From NCBI GenBank assembly GCA_016177795.1, contig JACOUM010000008.1:83582-147581 (forward strand): a stretch of DNA of 64,000 nucleotides, read 5' to 3'. How positions within the stretch are numbered: position 1 is the first letter of the stretch; every line of letters begins with the position of its first letter. The notes beneath the pieces were generated by a model that searched no databases, was not told the origin of the DNA, and was given only the letters and a program-made list of their open reading frames with translations. A program made the translations under genes and the position numbers. The stretch comes from Nitrosomonadales bacterium. Lineage in GTDB: Bacteria; Pseudomonadota; Gammaproteobacteria; Burkholderiales; Gallionellaceae. Positions 57,234 to 64,000 of the stretch are shown here, one piece after another.

Positions 57234-57543
57234 CGGACTGCTGGATATCGAACGGTGTAATGAAATGTCGTTGCACCTGGGCAGGCTGGATTTATTTTGG
57301 GGCGCTTCGGCGAGCGTTGTCATGGATGAAGGTACTTTGCATGTTGTCAATCAACAGGAAATTCTGACATGCTGCTGATGATCGACAATTATTACTGACA
57401 TTTGCCCGCTTTCGTTGCCATTCGCTATTTACCCTGAAAGCCGCTCTGCATATAGGTTTTAGCCTCGTGATCATTCGCAATTATTCGGTGACAGCCTGAA
57501 AAAAACCGGATAAGATACCGGACAAGATTTCGAGTTATCCGGT
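57234..57543. other. Intergenic junction before the mobile island
   Basis: 310 bases without a supported gene and without a recognisable tRNA, although P4-type integrases often sit next to one. The left end of the island must be here or nearby. The last 40 bases contain the CCGGATAA dyad described separately. Confidence 0.5.
57506..57542. promoter_or_regulatory. Direct and inverted repeat upstream of the integrase
   Basis: CCGGATAAGAT (57506-57516) and CCGGACAAGAT (57518-57528) are direct repeats with one mismatch. CCGGATAA is also inverted as TTATCCGG (57535-57542), ending one base before the ATG. No Shine-Dalgarno sequence is seen. Candidate operator for the integrase promoter or arm-type recombinase binding site. 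Confidence 0.5.
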
Positions 57544-58857
57544 ATGCCATCTCTCACAGACACCAAAGTCAGAACAGCCAAACCTACCGAGAAGCCTTAC
57601 GTGCTTCAGGATGGCAGCGGCCTCTATCTTGAGGTACGTCCGACCGGCGCAAAATTCTGGCGCTACCGTTACTGGCTGACGCCGGAGAAAGATGGCCGCT
57701 ACACCATCGGCGAATATCCATCCGTTTCACTGTCCGATGCCCGGCGCGAGCGTGAGCGCGTTCGTGAACTCGTCAAACAGGGCCTCCATCCCACCCAGGA
57801 AAAGCAGACCGAGAAACTGCGCCAGTCGCATGAGCGCGCCAACACATTCGAAGCTATCGCACGGGAGTGGCTGGAGCGTAAGAAAGGCAAATGGTCTGCC
57901 TATTCACACAAGCAGGCAACCAATTGCATCGAGCAAAACGCCTTCCCGAAAATCGGCAAGCTGCCCATCCGCAAGGTAACGGCTGCGCATCTGCTTCACA
58001 TCCTGCAAGCCATGGAAGAACGCGGTGCAGAAACTTATGCAATGCAACTGCGTCAGTGGTGCTCGGCAATTTTCCGCCACGCGGTGGTTACCCTGCGTGC
58101 CGATGGTGATCCTGCGGCTGCGCTCAAGGGAGCATTGTCGCGCCCCCAGATCAACCACAGCAAGCCGATGTCTGCCGAGCATATCGGCGACTTCAAAGCA
58201 AAGCTCACGAAGTATGGCGGCAACCGGACTACCGTCATCGCCATGAAGTTGATGCTTTACACCTTCGTGCGTACAGCCGAATTACGCAAAGCGCCCTGGA
58301 CCGAGTTCGACATCAATGCCGCCGAATGGAAAATTCAGCCGGGTCGGATGAAGATGAAGCGCGTACATATAGTGCCGCTGCCACGTCAGGCAGTGGAGCT
58401 GCTACAAGAATTGCGGAGGATCACCGGCGCCGGCAACTGGCTGTTCCCCAACTTTCGCCGCCCGGATGATGTAATGAGCGCGACCACGATCAATCGCGCG
58501 CTCGAACACATGGGCTATCCCTCCGGCCAATGGACAGGGCACGATTTCCGGGCGACGGCCTCGACACGACTGCACGAAATGGGCTTCCACTCAGAGTGGA
58601 TCGAGCGCCAGCTTGCCCACGTCGAAGGCAACAAAACCAAGGCCGCCTACAACCATGCCGAGTACCTGCCAGAACGCAGGAACATGATGCAAGCCTGGGC
58701 GGACTGGATCGATAAAATTCCAGAAGAGATCATCGTCAACACGCAGCTTGCGCGTGAGGCAATAAACTTGCTGACTCCGGACGACTTGCCAATATCTGCT
58801 GGCTTATCCAATCCTGCACCTCTGACTCGACCCATCCGGATAAGCGCCCGAGCTTGA
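57544..58857 (+). CDS. P4-type tyrosine-recombinase integrase
   Basis: 437 residues. N-terminal DUF4102 arm-binding domain (LTDTKVRTAKPTEKPYVLQDGSGLYLEV...GEYPSVSLSDARRERE), core-binding domain (about 95-190), and catalytic domain with FVRTAELRKAPWTEF (first Arg), HDFRATASTRLHEMG (HxxR box) and the nucleophile region LAHVEGNKTKAAYNHAEYL. All catalytic residues appear present. Ordinary length. Its last 122 bases overlap the antisense alpA-like gene. Marks the left part of a mobile island. Confidence 0.95.
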   Translation: MPSLTDTKVRTAKPTEKPYVLQDGSGLYLEVRPTGAKFWRYRYWLTPEKDGRYTIGEYPSVSLSDARRERERVRELVKQGLHPTQEKQTEKLRQSHERANTFEAIAREWLERKKGKWSAYSHKQATNCIEQNAFPKIGKLPIRKVTAAHLLHILQAMEERGAETYAMQLRQWCSAIFRHAVVTLRADGDPAAALKGALSRPQINHSKPMSAEHIGDFKAKLTKYGGNRTTVIAMKLMLYTFVRTAELRKAPWTEFDINAAEWKIQPGRMKMKRVHIVPLPRQAVELLQELRRITGAGNWLFPNFRRPDDVMSATTINRALEHMGYPSGQWTGHDFRATASTRLHEMGFHSEWIERQLAHVEGNKTKAAYNHAEYLPERRNMMQAWADWIDKIPEEIIVNTQLAREAINLLTPDDLPISAGLSNPAPLTRPIRISARA

Positions 58858-58960
58858 TCTGCCTCGGGAATTCACCCTTCTTGATTTTGTCGTAAATCGC
58901 CGTCGTACCAAGGCCTACCATGGCCTTGACCTGCGGAAGGCGTATCAACCGCTGGTTCAT
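58736..58960 (-). CDS. AlpA-family transcriptional regulator/excisionase-like
   Basis: 74 residues. MNQRLIRLPQVKAMVGLGTTAIYDKIKKGEFPRQIKLGRLSGWVESEVQDWI is a complete AlpA/MerR-like winged helix. The C-terminal 25 residues are encoded antisense to the end of the integrase. In P4-like islands AlpA-type proteins control excision or the integrase, and the overlap would give mutual interference. Confidence 0.88.
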   Translation of the reverse strand: MNQRLIRLPQVKAMVGLGTTAIYDKIKKGEFPRQIKLGRLSGWVESEVQDWISQQILASRPESASLLPHAQAAC

Positions 58961-59134
58961 AAATCACCTCTCATCCAATTCGACATGGTCACTCCATCAA
59001 TGACTATTGATCGTGAATCGAATTGAATATCACCACGTCAGGATTGCGTCGCTGAAATGCGTCCTGCCGGGCCACATTTCGGATGCCATCAAATGCGGGC
59101 GGAAGTTAGCGTCACGGGCTGGACTCCGACCGCC

Positions 59135-59944
59135 ATGCAAAAACCAACTCGAAAAAATAATAATTCCGGGCCACAGCACCTCAAGGCTTGGATGCGTGGC
59201 GACCAGCTTCCCCTCTGGCCGGAAGAAATCCGCTGCGCGCCAAACGAATTTTTACGCAGCGCGCTGTTCAACGCACGCAACCGCAATCAAAAGCGACGAT
59301 ACTTGCGGCAGGAAACATTGGCGATCATCGGCAAGGGGCGCATCACCTACACCGGCGAGGAGCTGCGGCAGGACGATGCCACGGTCTGGCTGCAACTGAT
59401 CCAGATGGCCAGCGATACCCCGTTGGGCGCGCCCGTAGAATTTACACCATACAGTTTTTGCAAGGCCGTCGGCTGGACACCTTCCGGCGAGACCTACGCC
59501 CACCTGCGCAAATGCCTCACACGCTTGCAGGCCACCGCGCTGGCTTTCTATGCCGAACGTACCAAGCACACCATCTCGCTCTCCATGATCCCGGCCTTTT
59601 GCTGGCGGGACGAGAGCACCGGCAAGCCGCTGCCGTGCTACCGGGTCAAGCTCGCCCCGGAACTGGCGGCGCTGTTTCATGGACAGCATTTCACCTACCT
59701 CCACTGGGCGCAGCGTCGGCAATTACCTGAAGGCTTGGCCACCTGGCTGCACGGCTATCTGGCCAGCCACCAGCAACCGCGCCCGCTTCCCCTCAAAGAA
59801 ATCCAGCGCGCTGCCGACCTCACCATCAGCCGATCCGACAATCTCCGCAAGGCAGTAGTCCGCGCATTGGATGAATTGCTGAAGGCCGGATTCCTCGTTT
59901 CATGGCAGATCAACGGCGGCAACATCGCTGTCGTCCGGCGCTGA
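59135..59944 (+). CDS. TrfA-like plasmid replication initiator
   Basis: 269 residues from MQKPTRKNNN, although an in-frame ATG at 59057 is possible and neither has a good ribosome site. NEFLRSALFNARNRNQKRRYL, ITYTGEELRQDDATVWLQLIQMA, FCKAVGWTPSGETYAHLRKCLTRL and GLATWLHGYLASHQQPRPLPLKEI match the TrfA family of IncP plasmids, which binds oriV iterons through two winged helices. Found here on a chromosome-type contig between an integrase and a defence system, with iteron-like repeats just downstream. Confidence 0.87.
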   Translation: MQKPTRKNNNSGPQHLKAWMRGDQLPLWPEEIRCAPNEFLRSALFNARNRNQKRRYLRQETLAIIGKGRITYTGEELRQDDATVWLQLIQMASDTPLGAPVEFTPYSFCKAVGWTPSGETYAHLRKCLTRLQATALAFYAERTKHTISLSMIPAFCWRDESTGKPLPCYRVKLAPELAALFHGQHFTYLHWAQRRQLPEGLATWLHGYLASHQQPRPLPLKEIQRAADLTISRSDNLRKAVVRALDELLKAGFLVSWQINGGNIAVVRR

Positions 59945-59975
59945 CTATTGATTTGGCGTGGTGAAGTATTTAACT

Positions 59976-60002
59976 CCGTTCGGGCTGAGCCTGTCGAAGC
60001 CT
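59976..60002. repeat. Common TTCGGGCTGAGCCTGTCGAA palindrome
   Basis: TTCGGGCTGAGCCTGTCGAA at 59979-59998 is an imperfect hairpin of a type seen scattered in many Proteobacteria. It lies 35 bases after the trfA-like stop and just before the iterons. Confidence 0.55.
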
Positions 60003-60031
60003 GCCACGCAGCTTCTGGCTGCATCAGTATT

Positions 60032-60243
60032 GTCGGATGAGTAGGAAAACTATTGGCGTTTGAATAGGGAAATGCCGAAAATCGTTCGATCCAGACGCAA
60101 AATTCCCGTCGAATTACTGCCACACTATAGGCGTTTGAGTAGGGAACTATTGGCGGTTGAGTAGGGAAACGCGGCTCATGACTTGGCGTATGAGTAGGGA
60201 AAAGGATGTTCCACGCAACTCGATATGGCGTTTGAGTAGGGGA
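60032..60243 (+). other. Iteron-like repeat cluster, candidate replication origin
   Basis: Six related 17-mers on one strand: GTCGGATGAGTAGGAAA (60032), GGCGTTTGAATAGGGAA (60055), GGCGTTTGAGTAGGGAA (60130), GGCGGTTGAGTAGGGAA (60152), GGCGTATGAGTAGGGAA (60185) and GGCGTTTGAGTAGGGGA (60227). Start-to-start distances are 23, 75, 22, 33 and 42, close to whole turns of DNA. The TTGAGxxGGG core recalls the IncP oriV iteron. They lie downstream of the trfA-like gene, and no coding sequence covers them. Confidence 0.75.
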
Positions 60244-60404
60244 GTATTTTCACAAAACCAAGGCGCAGCAAGGCTTTCAGGCTGAAGGTGGCAGGTAACC
60301 TATTTAACCTTTATATAACCAGCCGGGGCGGTTCGCTATCGTTATTGCGGGTGGCTACGTCTGACGTTATCATCAGCACTTTCGAGCTAAAGTCAGCATA
60401 TTTA

Positions 60405-61349
60405 ATGTCGCGATTTCCCATCCATCAACTGCATGACACTGAGTTCGAAGACCTCGTGACGCTAATCTGTCGCCAGATACTTGGTATCAGTGTTACGTCG
60501 TTCGCACCCGGTCGCGATGGAGGGAAAGATGCAAAGTTTGAAGGTATGGCTGTCGCCTTCCCGAGTACGACCAGTCCGGCATCAGGGAAATTCATTATCC
60601 AGGCAAAGCACACCGCAAACCCTGTCGCATCATGTTCCGATCCGGAATTCGAGACGACCTTGCTGAACAAGGAAATCACCAAGATCAAGAGGCAATTCGA
60701 CGAAGGTAGGCTCACTCACTACATCCTCTTCACAAATCGCCGCAAGACTGGCGGCGCGGAAGACCGCATTCCAGATCGCATCAAAGCCGAAACCGGGGTG
60801 CAGAATGTTTGGCTTCGTGGGCTTGAAGATGTCGAGCGTGACCTGCTCCACTACCCCGGCATCGTCAAGCTCTCCGGTTTGGACAAGCTCCGCTCACCCA
60901 TCCAATTCGTGCCGGACGACATTCGCGACGTGATTGTGGCCTTCCACAAACATCGTAGCGCTATAGCAACCGCATTCGACAGTCAGCACGATTTTCGAGA
61001 CTACCCAGGCTTGCCACGAAAGAATGAGATCAATGGCCTGACCGATACCTACTTCAATGAATACATCCTTGCCGATTCAGAGCCGCGATTCCCGGAAATC
61101 CGCCGCTTTCTCCAGAATCCTCGCAACTGGGAGTTTGCAGAGCAATACCACGCCACTGCGAATGAACTGAAAGGCCAGATCATTACCCACCGGGAACAGT
61201 TCATCACCTTTGATGAAGCCTTGGAGCACGTTTATCAGCTCATGCATGAGCGTAGCTCAGAACTACAGTCCGCGCCGCGCCGTATTTTGACGAAGGTTTT
61301 TATTCACTACATGTATGTGAACTGCGATATCGGAGAAAAAGGTTCATGA
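60405..61349 (+). CDS. ABC-3C system nuclease/C-terminal component (Mrr-like)
   Basis: 314 residues from MSRFPIHQLHDTEFEDLV; the track start is 39 codons upstream in the intergenic region. N-terminal PD-(D/E)XK restriction-endonuclease-like domain: E15 in EFEDLV, D42 in GRDGGKDAKFEG and the QAK (66-68) of FIIQAKHT. The C-terminal 170 residues (HDFRDYPGLPRKNEINGLTDTYF, FDEALEHVYQLM) fit the ABC-three-component C-terminal domain. Its stop overlaps the next start as ATGA. Predicted effector that cuts nucleic acid on ATPase signalling. Confidence 0.8.
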   Translation: MSRFPIHQLHDTEFEDLVTLICRQILGISVTSFAPGRDGGKDAKFEGMAVAFPSTTSPASGKFIIQAKHTANPVASCSDPEFETTLLNKEITKIKRQFDEGRLTHYILFTNRRKTGGAEDRIPDRIKAETGVQNVWLRGLEDVERDLLHYPGIVKLSGLDKLRSPIQFVPDDIRDVIVAFHKHRSAIATAFDSQHDFRDYPGLPRKNEINGLTDTYFNEYILADSEPRFPEIRRFLQNPRNWEFAEQYHATANELKGQIITHREQFITFDEALEHVYQLMHERSSELQSAPRRILTKVFIHYMYVNCDIGEKGS

Positions 61350-61594
61350 TCCGCGCAACCAAGCATCTCAACCTGAATACTTGCGTTCTCCGCGCTTCCA
61401 GCCGTTTACTCGCCAAGCTACAGGCCGAGCGCCTGTGCGGTTATGAGGCACTGCGTAGCTCGCTGATGGGGCTTGATCCCGATGCGGACATTCTATTTCT
61501 TCCTACTATCCATTTTCTGTTTCTTCTCGGCCGAGTGAATTATCACGCCCAGACGGATTCATTCGAATACATCCAGCCGGGGAGTGGCGTATGA
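61346..61594 (+). CDS. ABC-3C middle component
   Basis: 82 residues, very small, between the nuclease and the DUF2326 ATPase with ATGA overlaps on both sides. LNTCVLRASSRLLAKLQAERLCGYEALRSSLMGLDPDADILFLPTIHFLFLLGRVNYHAQTDSFEYIQPG fits the compact winged-helix-like middle components of ABC-3C systems. Identity rests mainly on position and size. Confidence 0.75.
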   Translation: MIRATKHLNLNTCVLRASSRLLAKLQAERLCGYEALRSSLMGLDPDADILFLPTIHFLFLLGRVNYHAQTDSFEYIQPGSGV

Positions 61595-63381
61595 AACTGA
61601 GCCACCTCTACACCAACAAGCCCGACATTTTTTCGCCCATTCGTTTTCGTGAGGGACTGAATGTCATCCTCGCCCGTATCCAGCATCCGACAGACCACGA
61701 AAAAATCTCGCACAATCTTGGCAAGTCGCTTCTCATTGATGTCATTGATTTCTGCTTGCTGAAGGAAGTCGGCACGAATGGGCACTTCCTCAAGACCCGT
61801 GAAGACTTGTTCGGTGAATTGGTTTTCTTTCTGGAGCTTCGCCTCCACGGTGGCGGATTTGTAACCGTCCGTCGCCCCGTACGCGAAGCTACAAGCATTG
61901 CCTTTAAGCGGCATGCCGAGCCACACCAGGATTTTACCGCGCTACCCAATGAGCAGTGGGATCACGTTGATGTCTCACTGAGTGCGTCAGTGAAGCTGCT
62001 CGATAGTTATCTTAACCTCACCGCGATTAAGCCGTGGCCCTATCGTACAGGCGTCAGCTACTTCATGCGCAGGCAAGCAGACTACAGCGATGAATTCCGC
62101 CTCTCCAAATTCAAAGGACGCGACATCAATTGGAAGCCTTACGTCGCCAAAGTTCTTGGTTTCGACGACAACCTGCTTACGCAAAAATACGAAGCTGATA
62201 CCGAGCATGGTCGCATTGAGACCAAGCGCAATGAGCTTCAAGCCGAGGTTAGTGTCAAAGTTTCAGACTACGAAAAACTCCGGGCGAGTATTGCAGTGAA
62301 GCGAGATGAGGTAGAGCGTAAGGTTTCTTCTATTGATCAATTCGATTTCCACCAACAGGAAAGTGCGCTTACTCAAGAACTCGCCGATCAGGTTGAACAG
62401 GAAATTGCTACCACAAACGAACTCCTCTATTCAGCCCGGTTCGATCTCGCACAGATAGAGCGTGGCCTGCAGGACGAAATTAAATTTGATCTTACCGATG
62501 TGAAGCGCGTTTTCTCCGAGGCGCAGATAACTTTTCCAGACCAGCTCGCTCGCGATTACACTGACCTGGTCGAGTTCAACCGCCGCATTCTCACGGAGCG
62601 CCGCACCCACCTGCTAAGTCGAGCAGAAAAACTCCGGAGTGAAATTGCCCACCTGGAAGAATCCAATACCGCCAGCTCTGAAAAGCGCCGAAGCATTCTC
62701 CAGATTCTGGGCGGCACTGACAGCCTGAAAAAATTTAAAGACCTTCAGCGCCAGCTCGATAATGATCGCACCAACCTCGCGCTCATGGAGGAAAAGGCTT
62801 CCAGGCTAAAAGCGATCCGCGATCTCAATGATGATCTTCGACGCACCAAGGCACAATGTGATGAACTCACTGTTGCCATAGAGAAGCTCGTCAGTAATAG
62901 CTCGCTGCGGTTCAGCGAAATCCAAAAAACCTTCAGTCACATTGTCAAAGAAGTCCTCCACCGTAGCGCGGTTCTTTATGTCCGGCAAAATGATAGCGGC
63001 AATTTGGATTTTCATGCCGAGTTCACCGATACCGATACCGATGCCCCTACCCAGGAACGACGCGGGACGAGTTTCCGGCAGGTTCTCTGCATCGCTTTTG
63101 ATCTTGCAGTCCTCACCAACTATGCGCGTGAACCATTCTTTCACTTCGTTTACCACGACGGTGGCCTAGAGCGTCTGGAGAGCAAACGAAAACTTGCGCT
63201 GTTCCAAGTCATCCGCCATACCTGCGAAGAATACGGTATCCAATACCTCATCAGCACCCTCGACGAAGACCTCCCGATCGCCGAAGATACCTCTGGCCTA
63301 TGCCCAAAATTTGAAGAAATCGTTCTCGAACTTCATGACGGTGGCGATGATGGTAGGCTGTTCAAGGTGGGAAGGTTTTGA
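61591..63381 (+). CDS. ABC-3C ATPase (DUF2326, SMC/RecN-like)
   Basis: 596 residues. Starts MKLSHLYTNKPDIF and has an atypical P-loop, SHNLGKSLLIDVIDFCLL (K45), as in DUF2326 proteins. A long coiled coil occupies about residues 210-445 (ETKRNELQAEVSVKVSDYEKLRA...KFKDLQRQLDNDRTNLALMEEKASRLKAI). The C-terminal half-site has RRGTSFRQVLCIAFDLAVL (signature-like) and FFHFVYHDGGLERLESKRK (Walker B/D-loop region). This is the sensor/motor ATPase of an ABC-3C conflict system. Confidence 0.88.
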   Translation: MKLSHLYTNKPDIFSPIRFREGLNVILARIQHPTDHEKISHNLGKSLLIDVIDFCLLKEVGTNGHFLKTREDLFGELVFFLELRLHGGGFVTVRRPVREATSIAFKRHAEPHQDFTALPNEQWDHVDVSLSASVKLLDSYLNLTAIKPWPYRTGVSYFMRRQADYSDEFRLSKFKGRDINWKPYVAKVLGFDDNLLTQKYEADTEHGRIETKRNELQAEVSVKVSDYEKLRASIAVKRDEVERKVSSIDQFDFHQQESALTQELADQVEQEIATTNELLYSARFDLAQIERGLQDEIKFDLTDVKRVFSEAQITFPDQLARDYTDLVEFNRRILTERRTHLLSRAEKLRSEIAHLEESNTASSEKRRSILQILGGTDSLKKFKDLQRQLDNDRTNLALMEEKASRLKAIRDLNDDLRRTKAQCDELTVAIEKLVSNSSLRFSEIQKTFSHIVKEVLHRSAVLYVRQNDSGNLDFHAEFTDTDTDAPTQERRGTSFRQVLCIAFDLAVLTNYAREPFFHFVYHDGGLERLESKRKLALFQVIRHTCEEYGIQYLISTLDEDLPIAEDTSGLCPKFEEIVLELHDGGDDGRLFKVGRF

Positions 63382-63418
63382 AATCGAGTAAACAATTCGG
63401 CTTCTTATAATTGTTGGT

Positions 63419-63718
63419 TCACATGCGTGATTGCAAACTAGGCATCGGCGGCTCCTCCACCCTCCCCAGCCACCCCCACAAAACCTTAACCGCCAACCAA
63501 TAAGCATAAGCTGTCGCCGGTGCCATATCCCGATGATCCTTCCAGAACGCGATCACCTGCCGCTTGCCGATTTGCTCGATGCCGGTCAGCCGGAATTTCG
63601 CCTGCATCCAACTGACCATAATTACCAGCCGATCCACCTGCTGCCGCCGGTTGGTTTTTCCGCCATGCGCGACATATACATGCGCACGGCGGCGAACCTG
63701 TTCAGCCAAGGTAGGCAT
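63419..63718 (-). CDS. Small SAM-like core-binding protein beside a recombinase
   Basis: 99 residues. VDRLVIMVSWMQAKFRLTGIEQIGKRQVIAFWKDHRDMAPATAYAYWLAVKVLWGWLGR reads as a phage-integrase N-terminal SAM-like core-binding domain without a catalytic domain. It starts 17 bases inside the end of the preceding recombinase gene, so the two look translationally coupled. It could be a truncated recombinase or a dedicated accessory DNA-binding subunit. Confidence 0.65.
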   Translation of the reverse strand: MPTLAEQVRRRAHVYVAHGGKTNRRQQVDRLVIMVSWMQAKFRLTGIEQIGKRQVIAFWKDHRDMAPATAYAYWLAVKVLWGWLGRVEEPPMPSLQSRM

Positions 63719-64000
63719 TGGTTACCTCAATGCGGCTGTGGCCCAGCTCCTGGGCAATCCGACCGCGCGCTGAAGCGTCACGTTGCTTTGCCTCGTCAAT
63801 GTCAATTCTCAACTCTTGGGCTAGCCAAGTCAGGTGGGCCTGACCATGACCGATATTGACGGCAACCGGGCATTCTTCAAAAACCAATTCCAAGTATCGT
63901 CGCTGAGCGAATGCATGGCGCTCACGATGAAAACGGATGCCATGTTGCGTCGACATACGGTAGCAATACTGCCGGAATTCACGATAGTTCATAGCGCTGA
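63702..64000 (-). CDS. Integrase_1-type tyrosine recombinase, C-terminal part
   Basis: The frame stays open to the window edge, so this is the 3' part of a longer gene; the track's ATG at 63992 is probably internal. GIRFHRERHAFAQRRYLEL, GHGQAHLTWLAQELRIDIDEAKQRDASARGRIAQELGHSRIEVTNAYLG match the C-terminal end of Integrase_1 recombinases found in integrative elements, with the terminal tyrosine in TNAYLG. It probably belongs to a second mobile element or to the far end of this island. Confidence 0.75.
   Translation of the reverse strand, partial: SAMNYREFRQYCYRMSTQHGIRFHRERHAFAQRRYLELVFEECPVAVNIGHGQAHLTWLAQELRIDIDEAKQRDASARGRIAQELGHSRIEVTNAYLG

Noticed and set aside
57234-57543. tRNA gene as attachment site for the integrase
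   Set aside because: No cloverleaf or T-loop sequence could be found by eye in this gap.
60032-60243. CRISPR array
   Set aside because: Repeats are 17 bp, variable, unequally spaced and without uniform spacers; they fit initiator iterons better and no cas genes are present.

Overview
The window is a chromosomal segment of a betaproteobacterium. Gene order (topA-smg-dprA-LysM-def-fmt-rsmB-DUF4390-ntrY/ntrX-like, ftsY-ftsE-ftsX, pyrB with an inactive dihydroorotase) and a tkt-gap-pgk-pyk-fba block with a Calvin-type class II aldolase point to an autotrophic member of the Nitrosomonadales, perhaps Gallionellaceae. The family is an inference; no rRNA or tRNA gene was seen in the window to confirm it.

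Layout. 1-12 kb: partial thpR, topA, smg, dprA and a LysM protein on the minus strand; then def, fmt, rsmB, DUF4390 and an NtrY/NtrX-like two-component pair on plus. A 270-bp MITE-like element and a 140-bp palindromic repeat flank def. 12-20 kb: central carbon genes tkt, gap, pgk, pyk, fba. 20-24 kb: minus-strand pyr cluster (yqgE-ruvX-pyrB-pseudo-dihydroorotase) in which each gene overlaps the next by 4-8 bp. 24-32 kb: DUF971, apbC/mrp, a cyclic-nucleotide-binding protein, rep helicase, and a three-gene Gld-type ABC exporter; a second copy of the 140-bp repeat lies before mutM. 32-44 kb: mutM, ferredoxin, coaD, rsmD, an M16 peptidase pair, ftsY, ftsEX, an NYN-domain protein coupled to a catalytic pyrC, a PfkB kinase, a glycine-zipper lipoprotein, a VOC protein and a fructosamine kinase.

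44.9-47.3 kb is accessory DNA: four small minus-strand genes (TagO/VasI-like, unknown, methyltransferase, damaged MazE-type antitoxin), each followed at its stop codon by a 65-74 bp attC-like dyad. This looks like an integron cassette cluster without an integrase. 48-50.4 kb holds a sigma-54 enhancer-binding regulator facing a secreted internal-repeat protein that has a clear -24/-12 promoter and four copies of a TGTNAACGC motif. 50.6-57.2 kb: His-rich periplasmic protein, membrane protein, peptide-type solute-binding lipoprotein, ubiB and a TPR protein.

57.5-64 kb is a mobile island: P4-type integrase, antisense-overlapping AlpA regulator, TrfA-like plasmid replication initiator with six iteron-like repeats spaced by whole helical turns, then a tightly coupled three-gene ABC-3C conflict system (Mrr-like nuclease, middle component, DUF2326 ATPase). 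The right edge carries the C-terminal part of another recombinase (Integrase_1 type) and a small SAM-like core-binding protein. The most interesting parts are this replicon/defence island, the sigma-54-controlled repeat protein and the integrase-less cassette cluster.
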